A stretch of DNA of 56,388 bases from 2-01-FULL-49-22 sp040879175 (GCA_040879175.1 JBBDKW010000018.1:1-56388), one strand, 5' to 3'. Shown: positions 14,253-22,475, counted from the stretch's first letter. Notes: generated by a model not told the origin, from the sequence alone. A program made the numbers and translations.

Positions 14253-14474
14253 TTAACTTTCGCGGTAGGTTATCCGACCCTTCGTCAGATCGTAAGGCGT
14301 CAACTCAACCTTTACGCTGTCGCCTGGCACCAAGCGGATGTAGTTTTTACGCATCCGGCCGGCGACGTGAGCTATTATTATGTGGCCGTTCTCGAGCTCA
14401 ACCCTAAACTGTGTACCCGGAAGTGCTTCCACAATAGTACCAGTCAGTTCGATAACCTCTTTACTCTCGGCCAT
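14253..14474 (-). CDS. infA: Translation initiation factor IF-1
   Basis: IF-1 occupies the A site of the small subunit during initiation. The 73-residue OB-fold protein has VIELTGTIVEALPGTQFRVE, GHIIIAHVAGRMRKNYIRL and GDSVKVELTPYDLTKGRITY, all canonical. It lies between secY and rpmJ; adk and map, often found here, are missing. Confidence 0.97.
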   Translation of the reverse strand: MAESKEVIELTGTIVEALPGTQFRVELENGHIIIAHVAGRMRKNYIRLVPGDSVKVELTPYDLTKGRITYRES

Positions 14475-14522
14475 AAATATAACCTGATCATATTAGCACA
14501 GCGCTATAGATGTTGTAAAGAG

Positions 14523-16052
14523 TTATTTCTGGCGGCGTCTAGTGGGAATAAAGCGCAGTACACGCTTGCTTCTGGCGGCTTCGGCCTTAGCCGATGGTGA
14601 AAGTTCATAAAAGTAGTCGGGCTGCTCATATTGGTCATAGGTAATCATCAGTGCCCGCGACTCAACTTGGCGCATCGTCTCCAGAGAGACTGACACCAAA
14701 ATCAGTATGCTCGTGCCGCCGATAGCGATATTGGGGTTAACATAAACTTGGCCGACTATCGGCATTACCGCCAAGAGGCCGAGGGCTGTCGCGCCAAAAA
14801 GGGTTAGCCGGTTAACCGTTTTACTTAGGTATTTCTGCGTCTGGAGGCCGGAGCGTACATTGGCAATGAAACCTCCTTGTTTTTGCAGGTTCTCGGCAAT
14901 GTCTTTAGAGTTGAACGTCACGCTGGTATAGAAATACGTAAATATGAATACCAAAAAGAAGTACGTTATCGGGTATATCCATGGCTTCCAGCCGCCGACG
15001 GCAAATGTAGCCGGCCCCGGATTCTGGAACAGTTCGCTTAGAGTAACACCAAATCTTTCCCAGCCTGTTTGGGCGATTGCCTGAACACCTTGGCCGTGGG
15101 TTAAAAGCTGGCCGGCAAAGCTAGGAACTGAAAGAAAGGCTAAGGCAAAGATAATTGGAATAACTCCGGCGGTAATTAATTTTACCGGCAGAGTGGTAGT
15201 CACGCCGCCGTAAGTGCGGTTGCCTTGCACGCGCTTGGCATAATTGACAGTTAGGCGGCGCGAGGCTTCGTTAAGCTTAACCACGGCCCAGATTACAAAA
15301 ACGGTTACTGCCGCTACGATACCGATGATTATTAATCCCCGCTTGCTGAAGTCATGGCCAAGCAGAGTTAGCTTATCTGCATTAGCGAAAGACGAGTTCC
15401 AGGTCGTACTGGAAGCCAATTGGGTGATAAGCGACGGCAGGCCGGCAACGATGCCGACAGTAATGAGAAGCGAAATACCATTGCCGATAGAACGCTCGGT
15501 AATCAATTCGCCCAGCCACATCAGGACCATGGCTCCGCCTGTAAGAGCGGCTATCATCAACATCCACTGAATAGGAGAGGTGTTAGCTGTAATATCGCCA
15601 ATACCCCCCAAACTCTGAGCTTGCTGCCGAATCAGATAGACCATGCCGATTGACTGGATAATAGCCAGAGGGAAGGTCAGCATTCTGGTGTATTGATTAA
15701 TCTTTTTACGACCGTATTCACCTTCATCCTTATGCATCTTTTCCAAACGCGGGATGGCTTTGGTCAGTAGCTGCATAATAATCGAGGCGTTAATGTATGG
15801 AATTAAACCTACAAGCACAATTGAAAAATTCGCCAGTGCCCCGCCCGAGAGAACGTTAAGAAATCCCAACAGGTTATTAGAGCCGGTTTGAGTGTAGAGA
15901 TTCTCTAGGACTTGTTTTAGGGTTTGCGGGTCAGCCAGCGGCACGGGTATGTGAGACAAAATACGGAAGACTAGCAACATACCGAGCACTGCCAAGATAC
16001 GGCCTCGCATCTCTTTATGGCCGAGCGACTTTAGAATTATTCCCCAGTTCAT
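14523..16052 (-). CDS. secY: Protein translocase channel subunit SecY
   Basis: SecY forms the protein-conducting channel with SecE. The 509-residue protein is about 70 residues longer than the common 430-440. Ten membrane segments fit, beginning near RILAVLGMLLVFRILSHIPVP. The plug-adjacent GGALANFSIVLVGLIPYINA and the fifth-loop region (GIVAAVTVFVIW ... RRLTVNYAKRVQG) are recognisable, and TSILILVSVSLETMRQVESR matches the C-terminal helices. Extra length lies in a loop near residues 320-355. It follows rplO after 35 bases. Confidence 0.97.
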   Translation of the reverse strand: MNWGIILKSLGHKEMRGRILAVLGMLLVFRILSHIPVPLADPQTLKQVLENLYTQTGSNNLLGFLNVLSGGALANFSIVLVGLIPYINASIIMQLLTKAIPRLEKMHKDEGEYGRKKINQYTRMLTFPLAIIQSIGMVYLIRQQAQSLGGIGDITANTSPIQWMLMIAALTGGAMVLMWLGELITERSIGNGISLLITVGIVAGLPSLITQLASSTTWNSSFANADKLTLLGHDFSKRGLIIIGIVAAVTVFVIWAVVKLNEASRRLTVNYAKRVQGNRTYGGVTTTLPVKLITAGVIPIIFALAFLSVPSFAGQLLTHGQGVQAIAQTGWERFGVTLSELFQNPGPATFAVGGWKPWIYPITYFFLVFIFTYFYTSVTFNSKDIAENLQKQGGFIANVRSGLQTQKYLSKTVNRLTLFGATALGLLAVMPIVGQVYVNPNIAIGGTSILILVSVSLETMRQVESRALMITYDQYEQPDYFYELSPSAKAEAARSKRVLRFIPTRRRQK

Positions 16053-16087
16053 GCGGTTAACGCCATATGTAACACCCCTTAGTGCAT

Positions 16088-16525
16088 TTACTTAATTTTA
16101 TCACTTACCTTGGAGGGTCGGGCGTGGCGGTCGATTTTGGTAAAGCTGCCGCCGGCTTTTTTGAGAGCCGCTTGAGCCGCGGAGCTGGCTGCCTGTAGCT
16201 TAACGTCTTTTTTGGATTTCAAATCACCCTTCAGGACAAGTTTGACGCTGTTGTAAGGGTTACTGATCAGCCCGGCCTCGAATAATGCCTGATTATCAAG
16301 GACGGTTTTGCGAATCACCTCGAGCTGGCCGGTGTAAACAACTTCGGCTTTCGGCTTGTGGCTTTTAAAGCCCCTCAGGTGCGGCAGTCTCATATAAAGC
16401 GGCATTTGGCCGCCCTCAAACCCGGGCCGTACACCGCCGCTCTTACGCGCTCCTTGACCTTTAGTGCCCCTTCCGGACCGCTTGGCCTTGCGCTGCTTCG
16501 ATAAAACAAGCTCGTTATACTTCAT
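16088..16525 (-). CDS. rplO: Ribosomal protein uL15
   Basis: L15 is a late-assembly protein of the large subunit. The glycine/arginine-rich N-terminus KRSGRGTKGQGARKSGGVRP and the GFEGGQMPLYMRLPHLRGF segment are diagnostic. The length is 145 residues. It begins one base after the rpsE stop; uL30, which sits between these two genes in many bacteria, is absent, as reported generally for CPR bacteria. Confidence 0.97.
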   Translation of the reverse strand: MKYNELVLSKQRKAKRSGRGTKGQGARKSGGVRPGFEGGQMPLYMRLPHLRGFKSHKPKAEVVYTGQLEVIRKTVLDNQALFEAGLISNPYNSVKLVLKGDLKSKKDVKLQAASSAAQAALKKAGGSFTKIDRHARPSKVSDKIK

Positions 16526-16526
16526 C

Positions 16527-17036
16527 CTATTTCACCTCTTTGGCGACTTTTTTAGCCGCAGAACCAGCTTTCTGGGCAGTACGGCTTACCCATTTGTCGG
16601 CTGGAACCATTGCTTGCAACGCTTCTAGAGTGGCGTAGGCCACGTTGATTCGGTTGTTGGAGCCGATAGACTTCGATAAAGCGTTCTCTATGCCGGCAAC
16701 TTCCAAAATCGAGCGGACTACTCCGCCGGCGATTAATCCGGTACCAGGTGCAGCCGGGAGGATCAGGACTTTTGCACCACCACGCTTGGCCTCGACTTCG
16801 TGCGTCAAAGTGCCCTTATAAATCGGCAGCTTGATGAGGCTCTTCTTGGCCGTATTGGTAGCCTTATTGATGGCCGCCGTGACATCGGCCCCTTTGCTAA
16901 TTCCCATACCAACCGAACCCTGGTGGTCGCCGGCGACAACCAGTGCCTGGAAGCGGAAACGCCGGCCGCCTTGGACCACTCTGGCTACACGGTTTATAAA
17001 TATCACTCTTTCGTCAAATGTCTTTTCTTCTTCCAT
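16527..17036 (-). CDS. rpsE: Ribosomal protein uS5
   Basis: S5 affects decoding accuracy and helicase action at the mRNA entry. The protein has FDERVIFINRVARVVQGGRR, FQALVVAGDHQGSVGMGISKG (RNA-binding loop) and GTGLIAGGVVRSILEVAGI. I place the start at ATG 17036, which overlaps the last base of the preceding 36-codon ORF (TGATG) and has GGAG 4 bases upstream; a GTG one codon earlier is possible. The C-terminus is Lys/Ala-rich. Confidence 0.97.
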   Translation of the reverse strand: MEEEKTFDERVIFINRVARVVQGGRRFRFQALVVAGDHQGSVGMGISKGADVTAAINKATNTAKKSLIKLPIYKGTLTHEVEAKRGGAKVLILPAAPGTGLIAGGVVRSILEVAGIENALSKSIGSNNRINVAYATLEALQAMVPADKWVSRTAQKAGSAAKKVAKEVK

Positions 17037-17146
17037 CACACTCCGCCTCCGGCTACGAGTGATTTCGGCAATTTTGTATGCTCATAGCGCTTTAGCTTAT
17101 TTTCCTTCTGTGATAGAGGCTCGAAGCCTTGTGCGTAGTGCCTCAT
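17036..17146 (-). CDS. Candidate 36-residue basic protein inside the spc operon
   Basis: The ATG directly follows the rplR stop (TAGATG) with GGAG six bases upstream, and the TGA overlaps the rpsE ATG by one base (TGATG). The peptide begins MRHYAQGFEPLSQKENKL and ends in LVAGGGV; it is rich in Lys and Arg. I know no ribosomal protein of this sequence. The exact stitching to both neighbours is what is expected of a translated gene, and without it the 110 bases would be an unusual gap in a tightly packed operon. A chance ORF serving only to couple rplR to rpsE is the alternative. Confidence 0.5.
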   Translation of the reverse strand: MRHYAQGFEPLSQKENKLKRYEHTKLPKSLVAGGGV

Positions 17147-17506
17147 CTAAAACTCCAATCCACCTTGGCGGGCCGCTTCGGCCAGCTTTTTTACCCTGCC
17201 ATGATATTGGCGTTCGCCGCGGTCGAATACCACCTTTTTAACCTTGGCCTTTAGGGCTTTTTTGGCAATTTCAGTACCGGCCCAGGTCGCCTTATCTGAT
17301 AGCGGCCCACCGGTCTTTTTCCCAACACTCGTCACATATGCCAGCGTTCGGCCACTGTCGTCATTGATAATCTGGACGCTCACTTGGCGATTACTGATAT
17401 GGACGCTCAACCTTGGCTTATCAGCCGTACCGTGCATCCTCCGGCGGGCTCTTTGGCGTCTTTGCTCCATTTTAAAACGCTTGTGGGCTAGGCTGTCCTG
17501 GCTCAT
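17147..17506 (-). CDS. rplR: Ribosomal protein uL18
   Basis: L18 binds 5S rRNA together with L5. The 119-residue protein has MEQRRQRARRRMHGTADKPR, LSVHISNRQVSVQIINDD and the ending FDRGERQYHGRVKKLAEAAR, all typical. Its start overlaps the rplF stop in ATGA. Confidence 0.97.
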   Translation of the reverse strand: MSQDSLAHKRFKMEQRRQRARRRMHGTADKPRLSVHISNRQVSVQIINDDSGRTLAYVTSVGKKTGGPLSDKATWAGTEIAKKALKAKVKKVVFDRGERQYHGRVKKLAEAARQGGLEF

Positions 17507-18048
17507 GCTGTAGCCTCCTTACCGCTTTTGCCGCTTTTGCGGATAATCTGCTCATCGACGTATTTGATACCCTTGCCTTTGTAGGGCTCAGGCTTCTTCA
17601 AAGCCCTGATTTCAGCCGCTACCTGGCCGACCTTCTGTTTATCTATGCCGCTGACGGTGATGATATTCTGGTCTACGCTAACTTGTACCTCCGCCGGCAG
17701 CTTATAAACAACGTCATGCGAAAATCCAAGACTAAACTTCAAATCCTGGCCTTGGGCCGACACCCTGTAGCCAACACCGCTGAGTTCAAGCTTTCTTTCA
17801 AAGCCTTGGCTAACCCCCGTGACCATATTTTGCAGCAAAGATCTCATCAAACCGTGTCGGGCCTTGATTTCCGGTTCATCGCTGCTACGCTTCAACATAA
17901 GCTGGCCTTGAGTGGTCTCCAACCTAACACCCGGCAAAACCTTCTGCGCGAGGCTACCCTTTGGCCCGGTGGCAACCACTTCACTCTTATCGACGGTGAG
18001 CGTAACTCCGCTCGGTAATGTGATGGGTTTTTGACCAATCCTGCTCAT
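17503..18048 (-). CDS. rplF: Ribosomal protein uL6
   Basis: L6 binds near the sarcin-ricin loop. The 181-residue protein has both alpha/beta repeats, start SRIGQKPITLPSGVTLTV, middle ELSGVGYRVSAQGQDLKFSL and the signature PEPYKGKGIKYVDEQIIRKS. It is separated from rpsH by an 81-base gap that carries word array f. Confidence 0.97.
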   Translation of the reverse strand: MSRIGQKPITLPSGVTLTVDKSEVVATGPKGSLAQKVLPGVRLETTQGQLMLKRSSDEPEIKARHGLMRSLLQNMVTGVSQGFERKLELSGVGYRVSAQGQDLKFSLGFSHDVVYKLPAEVQVSVDQNIITVSGIDKQKVGQVAAEIRALKKPEPYKGKGIKYVDEQIIRKSGKSGKEATA

Positions 18049-18063
18049 CAGTCGCTCCTTCCA

Positions 18064-18120
18064 GTCGCTCGAGGAATTAGGAACGAGGAATTAGGAACTA
18101 GACTTCCCTGTTCCCTAATG
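18064..18120. repeat. Word array f, GGAATTAGGAAC type, inside the spc operon
   Basis: GAGGAATTAGGAAC occurs twice in tandem (about 18071-18099), followed by the inverted words TTCCCTGTTCCCTAAT. The two halves can form an imperfect hairpin. It lies between rpsH and rplF, where neighbouring genes otherwise touch or overlap. No ORF is present. Confidence 0.6.
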
Positions 18121-18129
18121 CGTGGCATT

Positions 18130-18525
18130 TTAGTAAACCTCACAAATAAGCTCGCCGCCGAGCTTTTTACTGGCTGCTTCATTGCCGGTCATTACCCCTT
18201 TTGAAGTCGAGATAATCACAATCCCCCGGCCGCGTTTAACAGTTGGGATCTCTTTGGCCCCGACATAAACTCGCCTGCCCGGCCGGCTGAGACGCTTAAT
18301 CGACGTAATTTGGGACGGCCGATCCTCGTCAGCAATCTCCAAGCTTAACTGTAGGCGTCCACCGGCTTGGGTACGGTTTACCGACTTAAGATAGCCGCTA
18401 GTAAATAAGATCTTTGCCACGTCTTCTTTTATCTTAGAGTGCGGTAAAGACACTCCGTTCCTGTTAACGCGAGCAGCGTTTCGGATGCGGGCCAACATAT
18501 CGCTGATCGGGTCAGTGCTCACCAT
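18130..18525 (-). CDS. rpsH: Ribosomal protein uS8
   Basis: S8 binds helix 21 of 16S rRNA and in other bacteria represses the spc operon. The 131-residue protein starts TDPISDMLARIRNAARVNR and has the diagnostic GRGIVIISTSKGVMTGNEA near the end. It follows rpsN after 4 bases. Confidence 0.97.
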   Translation of the reverse strand: MVSTDPISDMLARIRNAARVNRNGVSLPHSKIKEDVAKILFTSGYLKSVNRTQAGGRLQLSLEIADEDRPSQITSIKRLSRPGRRVYVGAKEIPTVKRGRGIVIISTSKGVMTGNEAASKKLGGELICEVY

Positions 18526-18529
18526 CTTC

Positions 18530-18799
18530 TTACCAACTACTCTTAGTTACACCCGGTATCTCGCCGCGAGATGCGTGTTCTCTAAAGGCGATTCGACTTA
18601 AGCCGAACTGGCGCATATAACTTCTGGAGCGTCCGGTTTCAAAGCAACGGCTTTTGCGTCTGGTCGGGCTGGAGTTGCGCGGTAACTTGGCCAAAGCCTC
18701 ATAATCACCGGCGGCTTTAAGCTCCGCCCGCTTGGCAGCGTATTTCTCATACATCTTTTGGCGTTTGGCATCACGCGCTAGAATCGATTTTTTAGCCAT
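18530..18799 (-). CDS. rpsN: Ribosomal protein uS14, zinc-free form
   Basis: S14 lies in the small-subunit head. The 89-residue protein is the longer form (the zinc-binding form has about 61 residues) and has a single Cys (KSRCFETGRSRSYMRQFG), so the CxxC pairs of zinc-binding S14 are missing. The ending FREHASRGEIPGVTKSSW is canonical. It starts directly at the rplE stop. Confidence 0.97.
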   Translation of the reverse strand: MAKKSILARDAKRQKMYEKYAAKRAELKAAGDYEALAKLPRNSSPTRRKSRCFETGRSRSYMRQFGLSRIAFREHASRGEIPGVTKSSW

Positions 18800-19384
18800 C
18801 TATTTAGACTCCTTCTCAAAAGGCAGGCCCAATTTCTCTAATAAGGCCTTTGAATGTTCTTTTCCCTGGCTGCTAATTACGAAAACAACCTGCAGGCCGT
18901 GCGGCGTCGTGGTATCTTCGAACGTCAACTCCGGGAAGACTGACTGGTCGCTAAGACCAAGGCCGTAATTGCCTTGAGAATCAAACGACTTAGGGCTTAC
19001 CCCGTGGAAGTCCCTCAATCTTGGCAGTACCAAGGTAATCAGCCGGTCGGCAAACTCGTACATTCTATCACCCCTTAGAGTGACCTTCAAGCCTACCTGG
19101 CTACCGGCGCGCAACTTAAAACCGGCAATCGATGCTCTAGCCGTAGTTCTTACAGGCTGCTGGCCGCTTATCTTGCGCAGTGTATTGGTTGCTACTTCCA
19201 GCAGCCGTTTATCGTCTTTTGCGCGTCCCAATCCGGCATTGATAATTATTTTTTCCAGCCTCGGCGCTTGGTTAATATTCCTCAGATTAAGCTCGTCTTT
19301 AAGGGCGCTAGCGTATTTCTCCCGGTACAAAGCCTTAAGTCGTGGAGTGGGACTAATAGGTTTTGAGGTAACTTCGGTGGCCAT
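18800..19384 (-). CDS. rplE: Ribosomal protein uL5
   Basis: L5 binds 5S rRNA and contacts the P-site tRNA. The 194-residue protein has NINQAPRLEKIIINAGLG, KISGQQPVRTTARASIAGFK and RDFHGVSPKSFDSQGNYGLG, all conserved. Its start overlaps the rplX stop by one base. Confidence 0.97.
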   Translation of the reverse strand: MATEVTSKPISPTPRLKALYREKYASALKDELNLRNINQAPRLEKIIINAGLGRAKDDKRLLEVATNTLRKISGQQPVRTTARASIAGFKLRAGSQVGLKVTLRGDRMYEFADRLITLVLPRLRDFHGVSPKSFDSQGNYGLGLSDQSVFPELTFEDTTTPHGLQVVFVISSQGKEHSKALLEKLGLPFEKESK

Positions 19385-19704
19385 TATTTTATCTCCTTGC
19401 CCGACGATTTCATCAGCCTAGTCTTTTTATCGGTTTTATCAGCCTTGTAGCCGATGCGGGACGGTTTTTTCCGCGTACTGTCATATATCCCGACTTTACT
19501 GGTCCAGATCGGCTGATTTATTTCCACAATCCCACCTTTGGGGTTGGTTCGGGTCGGCTTGAGATGCCTCTTTACGATGTTAATACCCTCAACGGTCACT
19601 TTGTTAAGCTTTGGATGAACAATCAGGACCTTGCCCGTACGACCTTTATACTTGCCCGAGCGTACCATTACCGTATCGCCTTTTTTTAACCTAATCTTTG
19701 TCAT
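19384..19704 (-). CDS. rplX: Ribosomal protein uL24
   Basis: L24 starts large-subunit assembly. The KOW motif KKGDTVMVRSGKYKGRTGKV lies at residues 7-26, followed by VTVEGINIVKRHLKP and GGIVEINQPIWTSKVGIYD. The length is 106 residues. It overlaps the rplN stop in ATGA. Confidence 0.97.
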   Translation of the reverse strand: MTKIRLKKGDTVMVRSGKYKGRTGKVLIVHPKLNKVTVEGINIVKRHLKPTRTNPKGGIVEINQPIWTSKVGIYDSTRKKPSRIGYKADKTDKKTRLMKSSGKEIK

Positions 19705-20072
19705 AGTACCTCCGGGGCTAATGACACGATGCGGCCAAAGCCTTTTTCGCGCAGTTCCCGCGGCACTGGACCGAAAATACGCGTGCCACGCGGCGTCTTA
19801 TTATCCTCTGCCAAAACAACGGCGGCGTTATCATCAAACTTGACCAAGGAGCCGTCTTTGCGCTTAATCGGGCTTTTTGACCGTACAACCACAGCCTTAA
19901 CGACGCTTTTGCGCTTGACGCCGCCAGTCGGGCTGGCGGTTTTAACGCTAGCGACGATTATGTCGCCGACACGGGCATAGCGCCGACGCGTGCCACCAAG
20001 CACACGGATGCACTGGAGCGTACGGGCACCGCTGTTGTCGGTGGCTATTAAGCGTGTTTCCTGCTGTATCAT
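19701..20072 (-). CDS. rplN: Ribosomal protein uL14
   Basis: L14 sits at the subunit interface near L19 and is a docking site for the silencing factor RsfS. The 123 residues match the family throughout, from QQETRLIATDNSGARTLQCI to GTRIFGPVPRELREKGFGRI. It overlaps the rpsQ stop in ATGA. Confidence 0.98.
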   Translation of the reverse strand: MIQQETRLIATDNSGARTLQCIRVLGGTRRRYARVGDIIVASVKTASPTGGVKRKSVVKAVVVRSKSPIKRKDGSLVKFDDNAAVVLAEDNKTPRGTRIFGPVPRELREKGFGRIVSLAPEVL

Positions 20073-20422
20073 CCTTCTTCCTTCTCGGTCTTAGGCTTCT
20101 TCTTGGCTGCTTTGGGCTGTTCTTTCTTCTCTATCTCTTCCATCGGAACGTCTGCCGCCGCATCAGATACTTCAAAACCAACTCCGGCCCGCTCAACTAT
20201 CTTATCGAGCACAAATCGCTTACTGGCGCTTATCGGCCGCGATTCACGGATTGTCACTAAATCACCCACCTTGGCTTCGTTTTTCTCATCGTGTGCCATA
20301 AATTTGCGATGGCGGGTATATTGCTTCTTATAGACCGGGTGTGTCTGGCGCATAACTACTCTGACAACAATCGTTTTGTCGCTTTTGTCGCTGTAAACCC
20401 TGCCTCTGATTATCCGCTTCAC
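20069..20422 (-). CDS. rpsQ: Ribosomal protein uS17 with C-terminal extension
   Basis: S17 is an early 16S rRNA-binding protein. The OB-fold core (residues 1-80) has IRGRVYSDKSDKTIVVRV and VGDLVTIRESRPISASKRF. The last 35 or so residues are an acidic then Lys-rich tail (EKKEQPKAAKKKPKTEKEEG) absent from the standard 85-residue protein. The start is GTG, overlapping the TGA of rpmC. Confidence 0.96.
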   Translation of the reverse strand: MKRIIRGRVYSDKSDKTIVVRVVMRQTHPVYKKQYTRHRKFMAHDEKNEAKVGDLVTIRESRPISASKRFVLDKIVERAGVGFEVSDAAADVPMEEIEKKEQPKAAKKKPKTEKEEG

Positions 20423-20625
20423 TGTATCTCCTCCTTGGCAAGTTGTTCGCCGAGTATTGTTAGGACTCGTGCCAAATCTTTGCGCTTGGCGCGTAAGATT
20501 CTGACATTCTGTACCTCGCCGCTGTAGAGCCGGCGGCGCAGTTCAGCGATCTCCTCGCGCAACTTCGTTTGCTCCTTCGTGAGCTCAGCAGTAGTCAGTT
20601 TGCGGATATCGGCCACTTTCATCAT
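20419..20625 (-). CDS. rpmC: Ribosomal protein uL29
   Basis: L29 sits beside the exit tunnel, next to the trigger-factor and SRP docking site on L23. The 68-residue helical hairpin has DIRKLTTAELTKEQTKLREE and LRRRLYSGEVQNVRILRAKR. It overlaps the rplP stop by one base. Confidence 0.95.
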   Translation of the reverse strand: MMKVADIRKLTTAELTKEQTKLREEIAELRRRLYSGEVQNVRILRAKRKDLARVLTILGEQLAKEEIQ

Positions 20626-21041
20626 TACTGCTCCTTTTTGACAATAAAAGTCGTCTTAAGTGGCAGTTTATGGGCAGCCAAACGCATAGCTTCGCGGGCG
20701 ACTTCTTCCGAGACACCGTCCATTTCGAACATCACGCTGCCGGGTTTGACCTTAGCTACAAAATACTCCGGATTCCCTTTGCCGCTGCCCATTTTGACAT
20801 CAAGAGGCTTCTTTGTAACGGGGGTATGCGGGAAAATCCGAATCCATATCTGGCCACCGCGTTTGACGTATCTTGTCATAGCTTGCCGGGCCGCCTCTAT
20901 CTGGCGGCTACTGACCCGCTCGGCACTTTGGCTGACCAGCCCGTATGAGCCGTAAGCCAGCTCGTTCAGCGATGTTGCTACGCCGCCGTGTATCCGGCCT
21001 TTTCTGACCTTTCGGTATTTTGTCCTGCTGGGCATCAACAT
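20625..21041 (-). CDS. rplP: Ribosomal protein uL16
   Basis: L16 places the A-site tRNA acceptor arm. The 138-residue protein starts MLMPSRTKYRKVRKGRIHGG and has GQIWIRIFPHTPVTKKPLDV and GKGNPEYFVAKVKPGSVMFE. Two in-frame ATGs (first and third codon) could both start it; the first lies one base after the rpsC stop. Confidence 0.97.
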   Translation of the reverse strand: MLMPSRTKYRKVRKGRIHGGVATSLNELAYGSYGLVSQSAERVSSRQIEAARQAMTRYVKRGGQIWIRIFPHTPVTKKPLDVKMGSGKGNPEYFVAKVKPGSVMFEMDGVSEEVAREAMRLAAHKLPLKTTFIVKKEQ

Positions 21042-21042
21042 C

Positions 21043-21672
21043 TTACATTTCTCCCTTGTAAACCCAGACTTTCACGCCAATAATACCGGCACCTGGGTAT
21101 AGCGCTTTGGAGCTGGCATAATCGATGTCGGCCCGCAAGGTTGTTAGCGGCACGCTGCCCTGGACTTCTTTTTCTCGGCGGCTCATTTCGTTACCGCCTA
21201 GGCGACCGGCAATCTCAATCCGAACCCCTTTGGCACCGGCGCGCATAGCCGATGATGCCGCTTGTTTCATCGCCCGTCTGAAAGCGATCCGCTTCTCAAG
21301 CTGATGGGCAATGTTCTCGGCGACCAACTTGGCCTGCAGTTCGGCCCGTTTAATTTCCTCGATATTAACTCGCACCGGAACGCCGTATATTTTTTCGATT
21401 TCATCCTTAAGCTCGGTTGCACCGGTACCACCGCGGCCAATAACTACACCAGCTTTTGCCGTCTGGATGGTTATGGTGACTAAGTTCGGCGAGCGTTCGA
21501 TATCAACCTTATTGATTGCGGCCCGCGAGCCAAGCTTCTCGTCAATCAATTTTCGGGCGGCTAGGTCTTGTCTAAGGTAGTTGGCATAATCTTTCTTACC
21601 AGCGAACCATTTACTGCGCCAGTCCTTGCTCACCTGCAGCCTCATGCTAATTGGATTAACTTTTTGTCCCAT
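21043..21672 (-). CDS. rpsC: Ribosomal protein uS3
   Basis: S3 lies at the mRNA entry tunnel and contributes to helicase activity. The 209-residue protein has GQKVNPISMRLQVSKDWRSK at the start, a KH domain with AGVVIGRGGTGATELKDEI, and the C-terminal GVRIEIAGRLGGNEMSRRE. It directly abuts rplV. Confidence 0.97.
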   Translation of the reverse strand: MGQKVNPISMRLQVSKDWRSKWFAGKKDYANYLRQDLAARKLIDEKLGSRAAINKVDIERSPNLVTITIQTAKAGVVIGRGGTGATELKDEIEKIYGVPVRVNIEEIKRAELQAKLVAENIAHQLEKRIAFRRAMKQAASSAMRAGAKGVRIEIAGRLGGNEMSRREKEVQGSVPLTTLRADIDYASSKALYPGAGIIGVKVWVYKGEM

Positions 21673-22059
21673 TTATTTTTTCTCCTGCTTATCAGCGGGC
21701 TTAGCAGCCTTTTTCTTAACCTCTCGCTTCTCGCCATCGACCACAACTTTGATGTGGCTAGTCTTGCGCGCGTATCGTAATGCCCGGCCGCGCGCCGCCG
21801 CACGATAACGCCGAAAGCGTGGGCCGGCGGCAACCGCAATCTCTGTTATATAAAGACTGTCAGGTTTGTAGCTATGATTATGCTCGGCATTGGCTTTGGC
21901 ACTCAGTAGAGCTTTTCTTAAAGCCCCGGCCGACCTTCGTGGTGTGTGTTCCAGAATAGTCAAGGCGTCGGCAACACTTCGGCCGCGCACCAAAGACGCT
22001 ACCACGCTGACTTTGCGCGGGCTCATCCTAACTCCTTTACTGAATGCTGTGGCCGCCAT
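21673..22059 (-). CDS. rplV: Ribosomal protein uL22
   Basis: L22 lines the peptide exit tunnel. The 128-residue protein starts ATAFSKGVRMSPRKVSVVAS and has AGPRFRRYRAAARGRALRYA, where the tunnel beta-hairpin lies. The C-terminal Lys-rich tail (VKKKAAKPADKQEKK) is a short extension. Confidence 0.96.
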   Translation of the reverse strand: MAATAFSKGVRMSPRKVSVVASLVRGRSVADALTILEHTPRRSAGALRKALLSAKANAEHNHSYKPDSLYITEIAVAAGPRFRRYRAAARGRALRYARKTSHIKVVVDGEKREVKKKAAKPADKQEKK

Positions 22060-22062
22060 AGA

Positions 22063-22371
22063 TTATCCTTCTGCCCTTGGCTTAGCTGACACGGCAGTTT
22101 CTTGGGCTTTAGCCAGTTTGCCGCCGTGGCCGCGGAACTTACGAGTTGGAGCAAACTCTCCCAGCTTATGGCCAACCATATCTTCGGTAATGAAAACTGG
22201 TACGTGAACCTTGCCGTTATGGACAGCTATGGTCCGGCCAACGAACTCCGGCGCAATCGTTGAAGCTCGAGCCCATGTTTTGATGATACTGCGGTCTTCC
22301 GAACCCAAAACCGCCACTTTCTTAGCTAACTTCGGGTCCACAAACGGTCCTTTTTTAAGCGATCTACCCAT
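22063..22371 (-). CDS. rpsS: Ribosomal protein uS19
   Basis: S19 lies in the head and forms bridges to the large subunit. It has GRSLKKGPFVDPKLAKKVAV, TWARASTIAPEFVGRTIAVH and EDMVGHKLGEFAPTRKFRGH. I choose the ATG at 22371, because AGGAGG lies 5 bases upstream; a GTG two codons earlier would overlap that ribosome site. A 125-base gap with word array b precedes it. Confidence 0.97.
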   Translation of the reverse strand: MGRSLKKGPFVDPKLAKKVAVLGSEDRSIIKTWARASTIAPEFVGRTIAVHNGKVHVPVFITEDMVGHKLGEFAPTRKFRGHGGKLAKAQETAVSAKPRAEG

Positions 22372-22389
22372 AACCACCTCCTATCGTCG

Positions 22390-22475
22390 GTGTAATTTTC
22401 AATTTACAATTTACGTTTTTCATTAAATTTACATTTAGCCATTTTCCATTTGCAGCTACATTGATAAATGATAAT
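22390..22475. repeat. AT-rich word array b, inside the S10 operon
   Basis: Words such as CAATTTACAATTTAC, ATTTACATTTAG and CCATTTTCCATTTGC are followed by ATTGATAAATGATAATTG in the opposite sense. It lies between rplB and rpsS. No ORF or promoter is evident, and transcription must pass through it. Confidence 0.55.
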
